Shown: positions 50,812 through 58,322 of the stretch, piece by piece
Numbering within the stretch: the first letter of the stretch is position 1
Layout of the letters: the number at the start of each line of letters is the position of its first letter
Source: Pseudomonas sp. RIT-PI-q
Lineage (GTDB): Bacteria; Pseudomonadota; Gammaproteobacteria; Pseudomonadales; Pseudomonadaceae
Direction: 5' to 3'
NCBI RefSeq assembly: GCF_001297125.1
Contig: NZ_LHPC01000038.1
Coordinates: 1-64,000, forward strand
DNA length: 64,000 bases
Made by a program: the position numbers and the translations under genes
The notes under the pieces: model-generated
Told to the model about the DNA's origin: nothing
What the model saw: the letters and a program-made list of their open reading frames with translations, nothing else
Database searches by the model: none

Positions 50812-51651
50812 TCAGTAAGCCTTGCCAGTCTTGTAGAAGTTCTCGAAGCAGAAGTTGGTCGCGTCGATGTAGCCTTCGGCGCCGCCGCAGTCGAAACGCT
50901 TGCCCTTGAACTTGTAGGCCATGACGCAGCCGTTCTGGGCTTGCTTCATCAGGGCGTCGGTGATCTGGATTTCGCCGCCCTTGCCTGGCTCGGTCTGTTC
51001 GATCAGGTCGAAGATGTCCGGGGTCAGGATGTAACGACCGATGATCGCCAGGTTCGACGGGGCATCTTCAGGCTTTGGTTTTTCGACCATGCTGTGAACG
51101 CGGTAGATGTCGTCGCGGATCATTTCGCCGGCAATCACGCCGTACTTGTGGGTTTCTTGCGGATCGACTTCCTGGATGGCGACGATCGAGCAGCGGAACT
51201 GCTTGTACAGCTTGACCATCTGGGTCAGTACGCCGTCGCCTTCGAGGTTGACGCACAAGTCATCCGCCAGTACCACGGCGAACGGCTCGTCGCCGATCAG
51301 CGGGCGGCCCGTCAGGATGGCATGGCCCAGGCCTTTCATTTCGGTCTGGCGAGTGTAAGAGAACGAGCAATTGTCGAGCAGCTTGCGGATGCCGACCAGG
51401 TATTTTTCCTTGTCGGTGCCTTTGATCTGGTTTTCCAGCTCGTAGCTGATGTCGAAGTGGTCTTCCAGGGCGCGTTTGCCGCGACCGGTGACGATGGAGA
51501 TTTCGGTCAACCCAGCGTCCAGTGCTTCTTCGACGCCGTACTGGATCAGTGGCTTGTTTACCACCGGCAGCATTTCTTTGGGCATGGCTTTAGTCGCTGG
51601 CAGGAAGCGAGTACCGTAACCGGCTGCTGGGAACAAGCATTTCTTGATCAT
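50812..51651 (-). CDS. galU: UTP-glucose-1-phosphate uridylyltransferase
   Basis: A 279-residue nucleotidyltransferase that makes UDP-glucose for exopolysaccharide, lipopolysaccharide core and trehalose synthesis. The N-terminal nucleotide-binding signature FPAAGYGTRFLPATKAMPKEMLPVV, the substrate region GRGKRALEDHFDISYELE, VVLADDLC and the C-terminal KFKGKRFDCGGAEGYI are typical. Monocistronic with its own terminator. An imperfect palindrome GAGAAATATTCTC at about 51750 lies in the upstream region. Confidence 0.96.
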   Translation of the reverse strand: MIKKCLFPAAGYGTRFLPATKAMPKEMLPVVNKPLIQYGVEEALDAGLTEISIVTGRGKRALEDHFDISYELENQIKGTDKEKYLVGIRKLLDNCSFSYTRQTEMKGLGHAILTGRPLIGDEPFAVVLADDLCVNLEGDGVLTQMVKLYKQFRCSIVAIQEVDPQETHKYGVIAGEMIRDDIYRVHSMVEKPKPEDAPSNLAIIGRYILTPDIFDLIEQTEPGKGGEIQITDALMKQAQNGCVMAYKFKGKRFDCGGAEGYIDATNFCFENFYKTGKAY

Positions 51652-51919
51652 ATAAGTCCTTGAAAGGGCTGTGTGTACGAGTTTCGGCGCAGTCTAATCA
51701 GGCGGCGCGCACCTTACAATGCCCCGCACTGGCTAACCGATGCCATCATAGAGAAATATTCTCGCGGATAGTTCCGCTGGCTCTTATAGATAGCAGAGAC
51801 CGACAGAATTGCACGACCTGTCAACCGAAGACAATCTGCACCACCATACGCCCATCGGCACCTTCTGCGTGCATTTGGCGGTATCATTGCGCGATTGAAC
51901 CAGTCAACGAGGCAGTTAG

Positions 51920-52108
51920 ATGTCGGTAGCAAAAAGCGTCAACGGATACCTGATCAATCAGGCGAAAGACGGCCAGTGGTGGGTAGACAGCGTCGGCGGC
52001 GAAAATATCGCCGGACCTTTCCCGACCGAAGCGCTGGCAATCGAGGTGGCATCGGTGTTGCAGGATCAACCCGCCGGCCCGAAACGGCGCGGCAAAGACA
52101 AGTCCTGA
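51920..52108 (+). CDS. Conserved small protein of unknown function
   Basis: A 62-residue protein: MSVAKSVNGYLINQ then AKDGQWWVDSVGGENIAGPF, AIEVASVL and a Lys/Arg-rich tail. It has a good ribosome site (GAGG seven bases before ATG 51920) and its own terminator, so it is very likely real. I do not recognise a domain; the Trp pair suggests a small beta fold, and the basic tail might touch nucleic acid. Confidence 0.75.
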   Translation: MSVAKSVNGYLINQAKDGQWWVDSVGGENIAGPFPTEALAIEVASVLQDQPAGPKRRGKDKS

Positions 52109-52125
52109 GCAGCACCTGACTAGAT

Positions 52126-52154
52126 AAAGCCCTGCCGTAGCGCAGGGCTTTTTT
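52126..52154 (+). terminator. Terminator of the 62-residue protein gene
   Basis: AAGCCCTGC, CGTA loop, GCAGGGCTTTTTT. Confidence 0.92.
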
Positions 52155-52247
52155 GTGATTGACTGCACGGTCGTGGCCAATCGCTATAACCTTTCGATGC
52201 CGGCGCTGTCACAGGCTTAGCCCCATCATCCTGACGACGACAACGAC

Positions 52248-52529
52248 ATGAATAAATTTTTGCCCCTGATTGCAGTATTGGCCCTGAGCGGCTGCGCCAC
52301 GTCCGAAAAAACGGTCCTCAACAACGGCGAGCAAGGCCTGAGCATCGACTGCTCCGGTGAAGCCAATTCCTGGGCCACCTGCTACGAAAAAGCCGATGCC
52401 TCCTGCGCCGGCACTGGCTACCGAATCGTCGGTACCGACGGAACCCCTTCGACCAAGGAAAGCGACAAGACCCTGGGCGTGGACGTCGGCAACTACAAGA
52501 ACCGCAGTGTGGTGGTGGTCTGCAAGTAA
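52248..52529 (+). CDS. Small lipoprotein
   Basis: A 93-residue protein with lipoprotein signal MNKFLPLIAVLALSGC (lipobox LSGC, Cys16). The mature part has four more Cys (DCSGEANSWATCYEKADASC and a terminal VVCK), probably two disulfides. It is similar in plan to small Pseudomonas outer-membrane lipoproteins of unknown role. Confidence 0.82.
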   Translation: MNKFLPLIAVLALSGCATSEKTVLNNGEQGLSIDCSGEANSWATCYEKADASCAGTGYRIVGTDGTPSTKESDKTLGVDVGNYKNRSVVVVCK

Positions 52530-52541
52530 GGGCGCCCTGCC

Positions 52542-52772
52542 CTACATGTGAATTTCGGCGAACTTGATCCCGAGACCGCGTACGGTCTCGACCAACTCGT
52601 CGAGGCCACTGAAGGATTCGACTTCGTCGTTTTCATCCACCAGGAAGTAACTGCGCCCGGCGCTCTTCTTGAAAAACACGATCCATTCCCCCGGGCTCGC
52701 CGGATTCTGAATGACGTGCGTGGCAGAGATATGACCCTCTGCATGGCGTTCCCGTACCTGCTCTCGCTTCAT
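52542..52772 (-). CDS. Conserved small protein of unknown function
   Basis: A 76-residue protein starting MKREQVRERHAEGHISATHV. ATG 52772 has GGAG seven bases upstream; the longer frame to 52802 lacks a site. The middle (GEWIVFFKKSAGRSYFLVDE) looks like a three-stranded sheet and the end an amphipathic helix. No known domain recognised. It runs opposite to the lipoprotein gene. Confidence 0.75.
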   Translation of the reverse strand: MKREQVRERHAEGHISATHVIQNPASPGEWIVFFKKSAGRSYFLVDENDEVESFSGLDELVETVRGLGIKFAEIHM

Positions 52773-52844
52773 GCTCGACTCCAGAAATGACAATGCCGCC
52801 AAAGCGTTGCTTTGACGGCATCGGTGCTGATGGTCGACAGTCTA

Positions 52845-53201
52845 TCAGCCGGAAATGCACGCGTTGGCGGCTTTCTGTACGTCCTTAGGACGCACCGGCA
52901 CATTGGACATGCGCTCATGCAGCTTGATGCTGCTGCCCGTGGAGCGGTCTTCGATGTCGAAGACGGCGGCCGGCGCCGACGAAAATTTGGCCGGGACGAT
53001 CACACGCACGCCGTCCTTGTGTGGCTCCACCTGCAGCGCGCCACGACTGTCGGCCAGTTTTTCAACCAGGCATTGCGCATATTCATGGGGTTTCTTGCCG
53101 GAGATCACACTCATCGTGGGCAGCGTTTCATTGATTTCGGCGACACTCGCACAGCCACTTATGGCCAACGCCAGCGGCAAGATCCACACACCCCACTTCA
53201 T
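52845..53201 (-). CDS. Lipoprotein of unknown function
   Basis: A 118-residue protein from ATG 53201, which has GGAGG six bases upstream. The signal MKWGVWILPLALAISGC ends in a lipobox (ISGC). The rest contains a conserved Cys (YAQCLVEKLAD), a basic patch and a C-terminal Cys (ANACISG). The longer frame from 53276 is unlikely because it hides the lipobox. Confidence 0.8.
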   Translation of the reverse strand: MKWGVWILPLALAISGCASVAEINETLPTMSVISGKKPHEYAQCLVEKLADSRGALQVEPHKDGVRVIVPAKFSSAPAAVFDIEDRSTGSSIKLHERMSNVPVRPKDVQKAANACISG

Positions 53202-53413
53202 ACGTAACCTCCGATAAAGACCCTCCGACAGCACAAATGCCGATTTTCTCCGAGGCTCACTGCTTTTATTGCTCATAGAATTCCGAATAACTGTTTTTAA
53301 TTGTCAAAGCGGACCCCGACGACCGGATAATAACCCGTTCGGGCTGATAAACTGCGCCAATCGCCCATGCTATCGTTTTGATTTTGTAGAAAAAGCCCTT
53401 CTGGAGGCGCCTC

Positions 53414-53716
53414 ATGAAATTTATCCACCAGCGCGAGCACCTGAACGAAGACGACATCGTTGTCATCCAGTGCTCCCAAATGTGCAACATCCGTTTGATG
53501 AACGACGCCAATTTCCGCAGTTTCAAGAATGGCGGCCGCCACACTTACCATGGCGGAGCATTCGACACTTTCCCGGCGCGAATTACTGCACCGAGCACCG
53601 GTTTCTGGAACATCACCATCGACACCGTCAACCGCCGGCCGATCAGCGTGACCCGCAAACCGACCCTGACTCACTCGATCAAGATCATCCGCCGCTCCAG
53701 CTCGAAACTGAGCTGA
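53414..53716 (+). CDS. DUF1883 protein
   Basis: A 100-residue protein: MKFIHQREHLNEDDIVVIQC then QMCNIRLMNDANFRSFKNGG. The pattern matches DUF1883, a small beta-rich domain whose eukaryote-like relatives occur with TIR domains; the stand-alone form has no known function. A GGAGGCG site precedes the ATG. It is followed 30 bases later by another small gene on the same strand. Confidence 0.82.
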   Translation: MKFIHQREHLNEDDIVVIQCSQMCNIRLMNDANFRSFKNGGRHTYHGGAFDTFPARITAPSTGFWNITIDTVNRRPISVTRKPTLTHSIKIIRRSSSKLS

Positions 53717-53746
53717 GTAACGCGCCCCACACCAAGACAGGCAGGT

Positions 53747-53923
53747 ATGACCGTGGCCCAAACGACCAAGTACGTCATCAAATACAAACTCAACGGTGAG
53801 CGCCGCTTCGAATTTGCCCAGCTTGAACAAGGCACTGAAGAAGAAGCCAAGGCCGCGCTGGACGTCATTCATGGCCAGACCGACGACGTCATCAGCGAAA
53901 TCAGCGTCAGCAAAGCGCTGTAA
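53747..53923 (+). CDS. 58-residue conserved small protein
   Basis: Reads MTVAQTTKYVIKYKLNGERR then FEFAQLEQGTEEEAKAALD and VIHGQTDDVISEISVSKAL. ACAGGCAGG just before ATG 53747 is a fair ribosome site. The sheet-helix-sheet pattern is coherent and codon use is normal for the genome, so I think it is real. It probably shares a transcript with the DUF1883 gene. Function unknown. Confidence 0.7.
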   Translation: MTVAQTTKYVIKYKLNGERRFEFAQLEQGTEEEAKAALDVIHGQTDDVISEISVSKAL

Positions 53924-54049
53924 CGCGATCCGGAGCGACAACATGGACGTCTGCTCCCCACGTTGAAATTCGACCGCAAGCGCCGGAGTGTTCGCTCCAT
54001 CAACGCGTCCTAGACTGGCCACCTCAACCATTGGTTAAGGAGTCAGAAC

Positions 54050-54556
54050 ATGCCTGCTTCTTCGATTCGTTTCATCAGCGCCACCTCCAGCCTCGGCATC
54101 TTGATGCTGGCGTTCAGCAACGAGGGCCTTTGCGCCCTGTTGCTCGGTGATGACCTGGCGGCGCTTGAGCACGATCTTGCCCAGCGCTTCCCCGGCAAAC
54201 CGACACCACAGCGCGATGAGGGCTTGAGCCCAGCGCTGGAGCTAACCCTGCGCCATCTCGAAAACCCGCACACCGCTCTCGACCTGCCGCTGGATCTTAT
54301 CGGCAGCGTGTTTCAACGGCGTGTCTGGGAGGCCTTGCAAAAAATACCGGTCGGTCAAACCGCCAGCTACCAGGATATCGCCCGGCAGTTGGGTCAACCC
54401 AAAGCGTATCGGGCGGTGGCCAATGCCTGTGGAGCGAACCCGATGGCAGTGATCGTGCCGTGCCACCGGGTGCTGCGCCAGGATGGCAGCCTCGGCGGTT
54501 ACCGCCGGGGCCTGGAACGCAAACGGCAACTGCTGGATCGTGAGGCACGGGGATGA
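54050..54556 (+). CDS. ogt: Methylated-DNA-protein-cysteine methyltransferase
   Basis: A 168-residue suicide DNA-repair protein that moves alkyl groups from O6-alkylguanine to its own Cys. The acceptor is in IVPCHRVLRQDG, preceded by the DNA-binding helix FQRRVWEALQKIPVGQTASYQDIA and the Arg-finger region AKAYRAVANACGANP-like. The N-terminal domain is short and lacks Ada zinc ligands, so Ogt is the right name. It overlaps the next gene by ATGA, beginning a DNA alkylation-repair cluster. Confidence 0.93.
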   Translation: MPASSIRFISATSSLGILMLAFSNEGLCALLLGDDLAALEHDLAQRFPGKPTPQRDEGLSPALELTLRHLENPHTALDLPLDLIGSVFQRRVWEALQKIPVGQTASYQDIARQLGQPKAYRAVANACGANPMAVIVPCHRVLRQDGSLGGYRRGLERKRQLLDREARG

Positions 54557-55257
54557 GCGAACACTACCTCGATAAACTGGACTGGGCACTGATTGAACAG
54601 CAACTCGATCAGGATGGCTGCGCGATCATCAAATCACTTCTAAGTCGCAAGGCGTGTGATGAGGTGAGCGCGCTGTACCCCGGCTCCGAACCGTTTCGCT
54701 CACAAGTAGTGATGGCTCGTCACGGTTTTGGCCGTGGCGAGTACAAATACTTCAAATACCCGCTGCCGGATCTCGTCGCCCGCTTGCGTAGCGCGCTCTA
54801 CCCTCAGCTGGTGCCGATTGCCAATCGCTGGTACGAGCACATGGATCTGCCGACCCGTTTCCCCGACACGCATGAAGCCTTCCTCGAACGCTGCCATGCC
54901 GCCGGTCAGGAACGCCCGACGCCGCTGTTGCTGCAATACGGCCCGCAGGACTACAACTGCCTGCATCAAGACCTGTACGGCGAACACGTGTTCCCGCTGC
55001 AAGTGGCGATTCTGCTGTCAGAACCGGACGAAGAGTTCACCGGTGGCGAATTCGTCTTGACCGAACAGCGCCCACGGATGCAGTCGCGCCCGCAGGTCAT
55101 TGGCTTGAAGAAAGGCGACGGGCTGATCTTTGCCGTCAATCAGCGCCCGGTCAAAGGTGTTCGCGGCTATTACCGAGTGACCTTGCGTCATGGCGTCAGT
55201 CGCCTGCACAGCGGAAAACGGCATACCCTTGGAATCATCTTTCACGATGCACTATGA
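54553..55257 (+). CDS. 2OG-Fe(II) dioxygenase (prolyl-hydroxylase-like)
   Basis: A 234-residue oxygenase of the double-stranded beta-helix fold. The iron motif His-x-Asp is in CLHQDLYGEHVFPLQ, and the distal His and 2OG-binding basic residue lie in VTLRHGVSRLHSGKRHTL or nearby. The sequence differs from AlkB and is closer to prolyl 4-hydroxylase-like proteins. It is coupled to ogt by a four-base overlap and its end overlaps or abuts alkB, so it probably acts on alkylated nucleic acid or a repair partner; this is inference from position. Confidence 0.85.
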   Translation: MSEHYLDKLDWALIEQQLDQDGCAIIKSLLSRKACDEVSALYPGSEPFRSQVVMARHGFGRGEYKYFKYPLPDLVARLRSALYPQLVPIANRWYEHMDLPTRFPDTHEAFLERCHAAGQERPTPLLLQYGPQDYNCLHQDLYGEHVFPLQVAILLSEPDEEFTGGEFVLTEQRPRMQSRPQVIGLKKGDGLIFAVNQRPVKGVRGYYRVTLRHGVSRLHSGKRHTLGIIFHDAL

Positions 55258-55927
55258 CCCCATGAAACCGAGCACTTTCGATCTGTTTGCCGACATGGAA
55301 CGTGAGCAGCAGCCCAGACGCGATCAGATTGGCCAACAGTCCTACGTCTTGCGCGGCTTTGCCCTGCCCTGGCTGGATCGTTTGTTGCCTGCATTGGAGG
55401 CGGTTTTGGCAGCCGCGCCATTTCGGCAGATGATCACACCGGGCGGCTTCACCATGTCGGCTGCCTTGAGCAGTTGCGGCACGCTGGGCTGGACCACCGA
55501 TCGCAGCGGTTACCGCTACACCCGCAACGACCCGCAGACCGGCCAACCCTGGCCCGAGATGCCCAAGGTGTTTTTCGAACTGGCACAAGCAGCAGCCCGG
55601 GAAGCGGGGTTTGTCGATTTCGTGCCGGACTCCTGCCTGATCAATCGCTATGTCCCTGGGGCCAAGATGTCATTGCACCAGGACAAGGACGAAGGGTCCT
55701 ACGCCGCGCCCATCGTGTCGGTATCTTTAGGGTTGCCGGCGATGTTCCTTTTCGGCGGCTTTGAGCGCAGCGACACGAGTCAACGAGTACCGCTGTCGCA
55801 TGGCGATATCGTGGTCTGGGGTGGCGTGGATCGCTTGCGTTATCACGGCGTCTTGCCGATCAAGCAAGGGCAGCACCCGCGACTGGGCGAACAACGGATC
55901 AACTTCACTTTTCGTACCGCTGGATGA
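55247..55927 (+). CDS. alkB: AlkB, DNA/RNA oxidative demethylase
   Basis: A 226-residue 2OG-Fe(II) enzyme that removes methyl groups from 1-methyladenine and 3-methylcytosine. The iron site is SLHQDKDE (His, Asp) with distal His in RLRYHGVLP, and the 2OG Arg is in RINFTFR. The start is uncertain: ATG 55247 overlaps the previous gene by 11 bases, ATG 55262 follows it by four; neither has a strong ribosome site. Part of the ogt-oxygenase-alkB-ada cluster. Confidence 0.93.
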   Translation: MHYDPMKPSTFDLFADMEREQQPRRDQIGQQSYVLRGFALPWLDRLLPALEAVLAAAPFRQMITPGGFTMSAALSSCGTLGWTTDRSGYRYTRNDPQTGQPWPEMPKVFFELAQAAAREAGFVDFVPDSCLINRYVPGAKMSLHQDKDEGSYAAPIVSVSLGLPAMFLFGGFERSDTSQRVPLSHGDIVVWGGVDRLRYHGVLPIKQGQHPRLGEQRINFTFRTAG

Positions 55928-56014
55928 AGTCTTCGAGTTTGACCGCAAGACCCGGAGTGCGACGATCCCGTCGACTGGTTAATCTGCCAGAAACGGGTCA
56001 ACGGACATGAAGCC

Positions 56015-57079
56015 ATGACACACCAATCGACAAAGATCGCCACTGAGAACGACCCTCGCTGGGCCGCTGTCGTCGCGCGCGATCCCGGCGCTGATGGGCA
56101 GTTTGTCTACGCGGTGAAAACCACCGGGATCTACTGCCGCCCCAGCAGTCTGGCGCGTCTGCCTAAACCACAAAACGTCGAATTCTTCGACACTGCCGAG
56201 CAGGCCCAGGCGGCGGGTTATCGCCCGAGCAAACGCGCCGCGAAAGATCAAAGCGACGTTGCCGCGCAGCATGCCGCCACCGTGGCCGCCGCTTGCCGCC
56301 AGATCGAAACCGCCGAGCATCCGCCGGCGCTGAGCGAACTGGCCCTTGCTGCCGGCCTCAGCAATTTTCACTTTCATCGGGTGTTCAAAACCGTGACCGG
56401 CCTGACGCCCAAGGGCTACGCCACGGCCCACCGTTCACGCAAGGTCCGTGAGCGCTTGACCGATGGCGGTTCGGTGACCGACGCGCTGTATGACGCGGGC
56501 TTCAACTCCAATAGCCGTTTCTATGAAGCGGCGGATCAGCTGCTGGGCATGAAACCCGGCGATTACCGCGCGGCCGGCCAAAACAACGACATTCGTTTTG
56601 CCGTCGGCCAGTGCTCGCTGGGCGCGATTCTGGTGGCGCAAAGTGAGCGCGGGGTTTGCGCGATTCTGCTGGGTGATGATCCGCACCAACTGGTCTGCGA
56701 TCTGCAGGACAAGTTTCGGCGGGCCAATCTGATCGGTGCCGATCACGAGTTCGAGCGATTGATCGCCAAGGTTGTAGGCTTCATCGAAGCCCCAGCCATA
56801 GGTCTGGACTTGCCGCTGGACGTACGCGGCACGGCGTTTCAGGAGCGGGTCTGGCAAGCGCTACGGGAGATTCCCGCTGGCAGCACTGCCAGTTACGCCG
56901 ATATCGCCCAGCGCATCGGCGCGCCAAAAGCCGTTCGCGCCGTGGCTCAAGCCTGTGGCGCGAACAGTTTGGCGGTGGCGATTCCGTGCCATCGAGTGGT
57001 GCGCAGCGACGGCAACTTGTCGGGCTATCGCTGGGGGGTGGAACGTAAGCGGCAGTTGCTGGAGCGTGAGAGCCAATAG
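56015..57079 (+). CDS. ada: Ada-type bifunctional regulator/methyltransferase with degraded zinc site
   Basis: A 354-residue Ada homologue: N-terminal phosphotriester-repair domain (about 10-80), AraC-type helix-turn-helix (about 85-185: LALAAGLSNFHFHRVFKTVTGLTPK), and C-terminal O6-methylguanine methyltransferase with PCHRV (residues 330s: AVAIPCHRVVRSDG). In E. coli Ada four Cys bind zinc and one of them accepts methyl groups from phosphotriesters. Here only the first, in TGIYCRPSS, is kept; the other three positions read Ser, Ser and Ala (YCRPSS, RPSKRA). It ends the alkylation cluster and may regulate it, perhaps by a changed sensing mechanism. Confidence 0.92.
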   Translation: MTHQSTKIATENDPRWAAVVARDPGADGQFVYAVKTTGIYCRPSSLARLPKPQNVEFFDTAEQAQAAGYRPSKRAAKDQSDVAAQHAATVAAACRQIETAEHPPALSELALAAGLSNFHFHRVFKTVTGLTPKGYATAHRSRKVRERLTDGGSVTDALYDAGFNSNSRFYEAADQLLGMKPGDYRAAGQNNDIRFAVGQCSLGAILVAQSERGVCAILLGDDPHQLVCDLQDKFRRANLIGADHEFERLIAKVVGFIEAPAIGLDLPLDVRGTAFQERVWQALREIPAGSTASYADIAQRIGAPKAVRAVAQACGANSLAVAIPCHRVVRSDGNLSGYRWGVERKRQLLERESQ

Positions 57080-57091
57080 ATTGAAAGATCA

Positions 57092-57167
57092 AAAGATCGC
57101 AGCCTGCGGCAGCTCCTACAGGGTGGATGTCGATCCAATGTAGGCGCTGTCGAAGGCTGCGATCTTT
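57092..57167. repeat. REP-like pair, third family
   Basis: AAAGATCGCAGCCTGCGGCA ... GTCGAAGGCTGCGATCTTT with inner CTCCTACA/TGTAGGCGC. Its arms start with GATCGCAGCC, unlike the two main families. Confidence 0.85.
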
Positions 57168-57170
57168 GCT

Positions 57171-58154
57171 TTAGCGATTCACATCCACCACAACCCGCCC
57201 GCGCAATTGACCAGCGAGCAACCGCGGCGCGGCGTCGATCGCTTCACTCAAACCGATTTCATGGCTGATCAACGGCAGCAAGGCGAAGTCCAGGTCCTCG
57301 GCCAGGCGATTCCAGGCCAGTACCCGCTTGGCTTTCGGCTGGGTCACGCTGTTGATCCCGGCAAGGGTCACGCCGCGCAAAATGAATGGCGCGACTGAAG
57401 CCGGAAAATCCATACCTTGCGCCAGCCCACAGGCAGCTATCGTGCCGTTGGCCTTGGTGCTCGCGCAGGCGTTGGCCAGCGTGTGGCTACCCACCGAATC
57501 AACGACCGCCGCCCAACGTTCCTTGGCCAGGGGCTTGCCCGGTTCGGACAACGTGGCGCGGTCGATGATTCCGCTGGCGCCCAGTTGCTTCAGATAGTCA
57601 TGTTCAGAAGTACGGCCGGGGGAGGCGCCCCCCCGATCCCCGGGCTTGCTCAGTAACGCGATAGCGAAACTCCCTACCCCGCCGTTGGCGCCCGTTACCA
57701 GGATATCGCCCTGATCAGGCGTCACGCCGTTATGTTCCAGCGCCAGGATGCACAGCATCGCCGTGTAACCCGCCGTACCGATGGCCATCGCTTGCGCGGC
57801 GGTGAATGCCTTGGGCAGTGGAATCAACCAGTCGCCATTCAGGCGCGCTTTCTGCGCCAAACCGCCCCAATGTCCTTCGCCGACGCCCCAGCCATTGAGT
57901 ACGACCTGGTCACCCACCTTGTAGTCCAGATGCCCACTGACCTCGACAGTACCTGCCAGATCAATGCCCGGCACCATCGGGAATTTTCGCACCACCGGGC
58001 TGCTGCCGGTGATCGCCAGGCCATCCTTGAAATTCAGCGTGCTGTACGCCACACGCACCGTCACATCACCCTCGGGCAGTTGATCGTCATTGATCTCTTG
58101 CAGTGTCGCCCGATAACCGCTGTCGTCTTTGTCGATCAAAATGCCTTTGAACAT
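57171..58154 (-). CDS. acuI: AcuI/YhdH family acrylyl-CoA reductase-like oxidoreductase
   Basis: A 327-residue medium-chain reductase without the zinc site. The family start MFKGILIDKDDSGYRATL, FPMVPGIDLAGTV, the cofactor region VTGANGGVGSFAIALL and FILRGVTLAGINSV are present. AcuI reduces acryloyl-CoA with NADPH. Just after the glycine motif, the stretch KPGDRGGASPGRTSEHDYL departs from the expected LGY-hydrophobic-hydrophobic-A-x-TGR pattern, with Pro, Asp, Gly, Gly and Pro replacing Leu, Tyr, Val, Val and Thr. This would damage the cofactor site or reflect sequence error. Confidence 0.85.
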   Translation of the reverse strand: MFKGILIDKDDSGYRATLQEINDDQLPEGDVTVRVAYSTLNFKDGLAITGSSPVVRKFPMVPGIDLAGTVEVSGHLDYKVGDQVVLNGWGVGEGHWGGLAQKARLNGDWLIPLPKAFTAAQAMAIGTAGYTAMLCILALEHNGVTPDQGDILVTGANGGVGSFAIALLSKPGDRGGASPGRTSEHDYLKQLGASGIIDRATLSEPGKPLAKERWAAVVDSVGSHTLANACASTKANGTIAACGLAQGMDFPASVAPFILRGVTLAGINSVTQPKAKRVLAWNRLAEDLDFALLPLISHEIGLSEAIDAAPRLLAGQLRGRVVVDVNR

Positions 58155-58322
58155 TACTGCTTCCTCATGAGATCAATCGGTTGTGGTGCAATTGAAATAG
58201 CACAAAGCAACATCTTGCCGTACTCGACTTTAAGCCAATCCGAGCATTTCGGTTGCTGGCGGCTATGCTTTTTTCGCGGCCCTGGAAAGCCGATAGAAAC
58301 TGTCCCGTCGATGGAGCTGACA

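Noticed and set aside
57732..58322. 197-residue extension upstream of the Gly/Trp-rich protein
   Set aside because: Antisense to acuI; the signal peptide and GGAG place the start at 58323.
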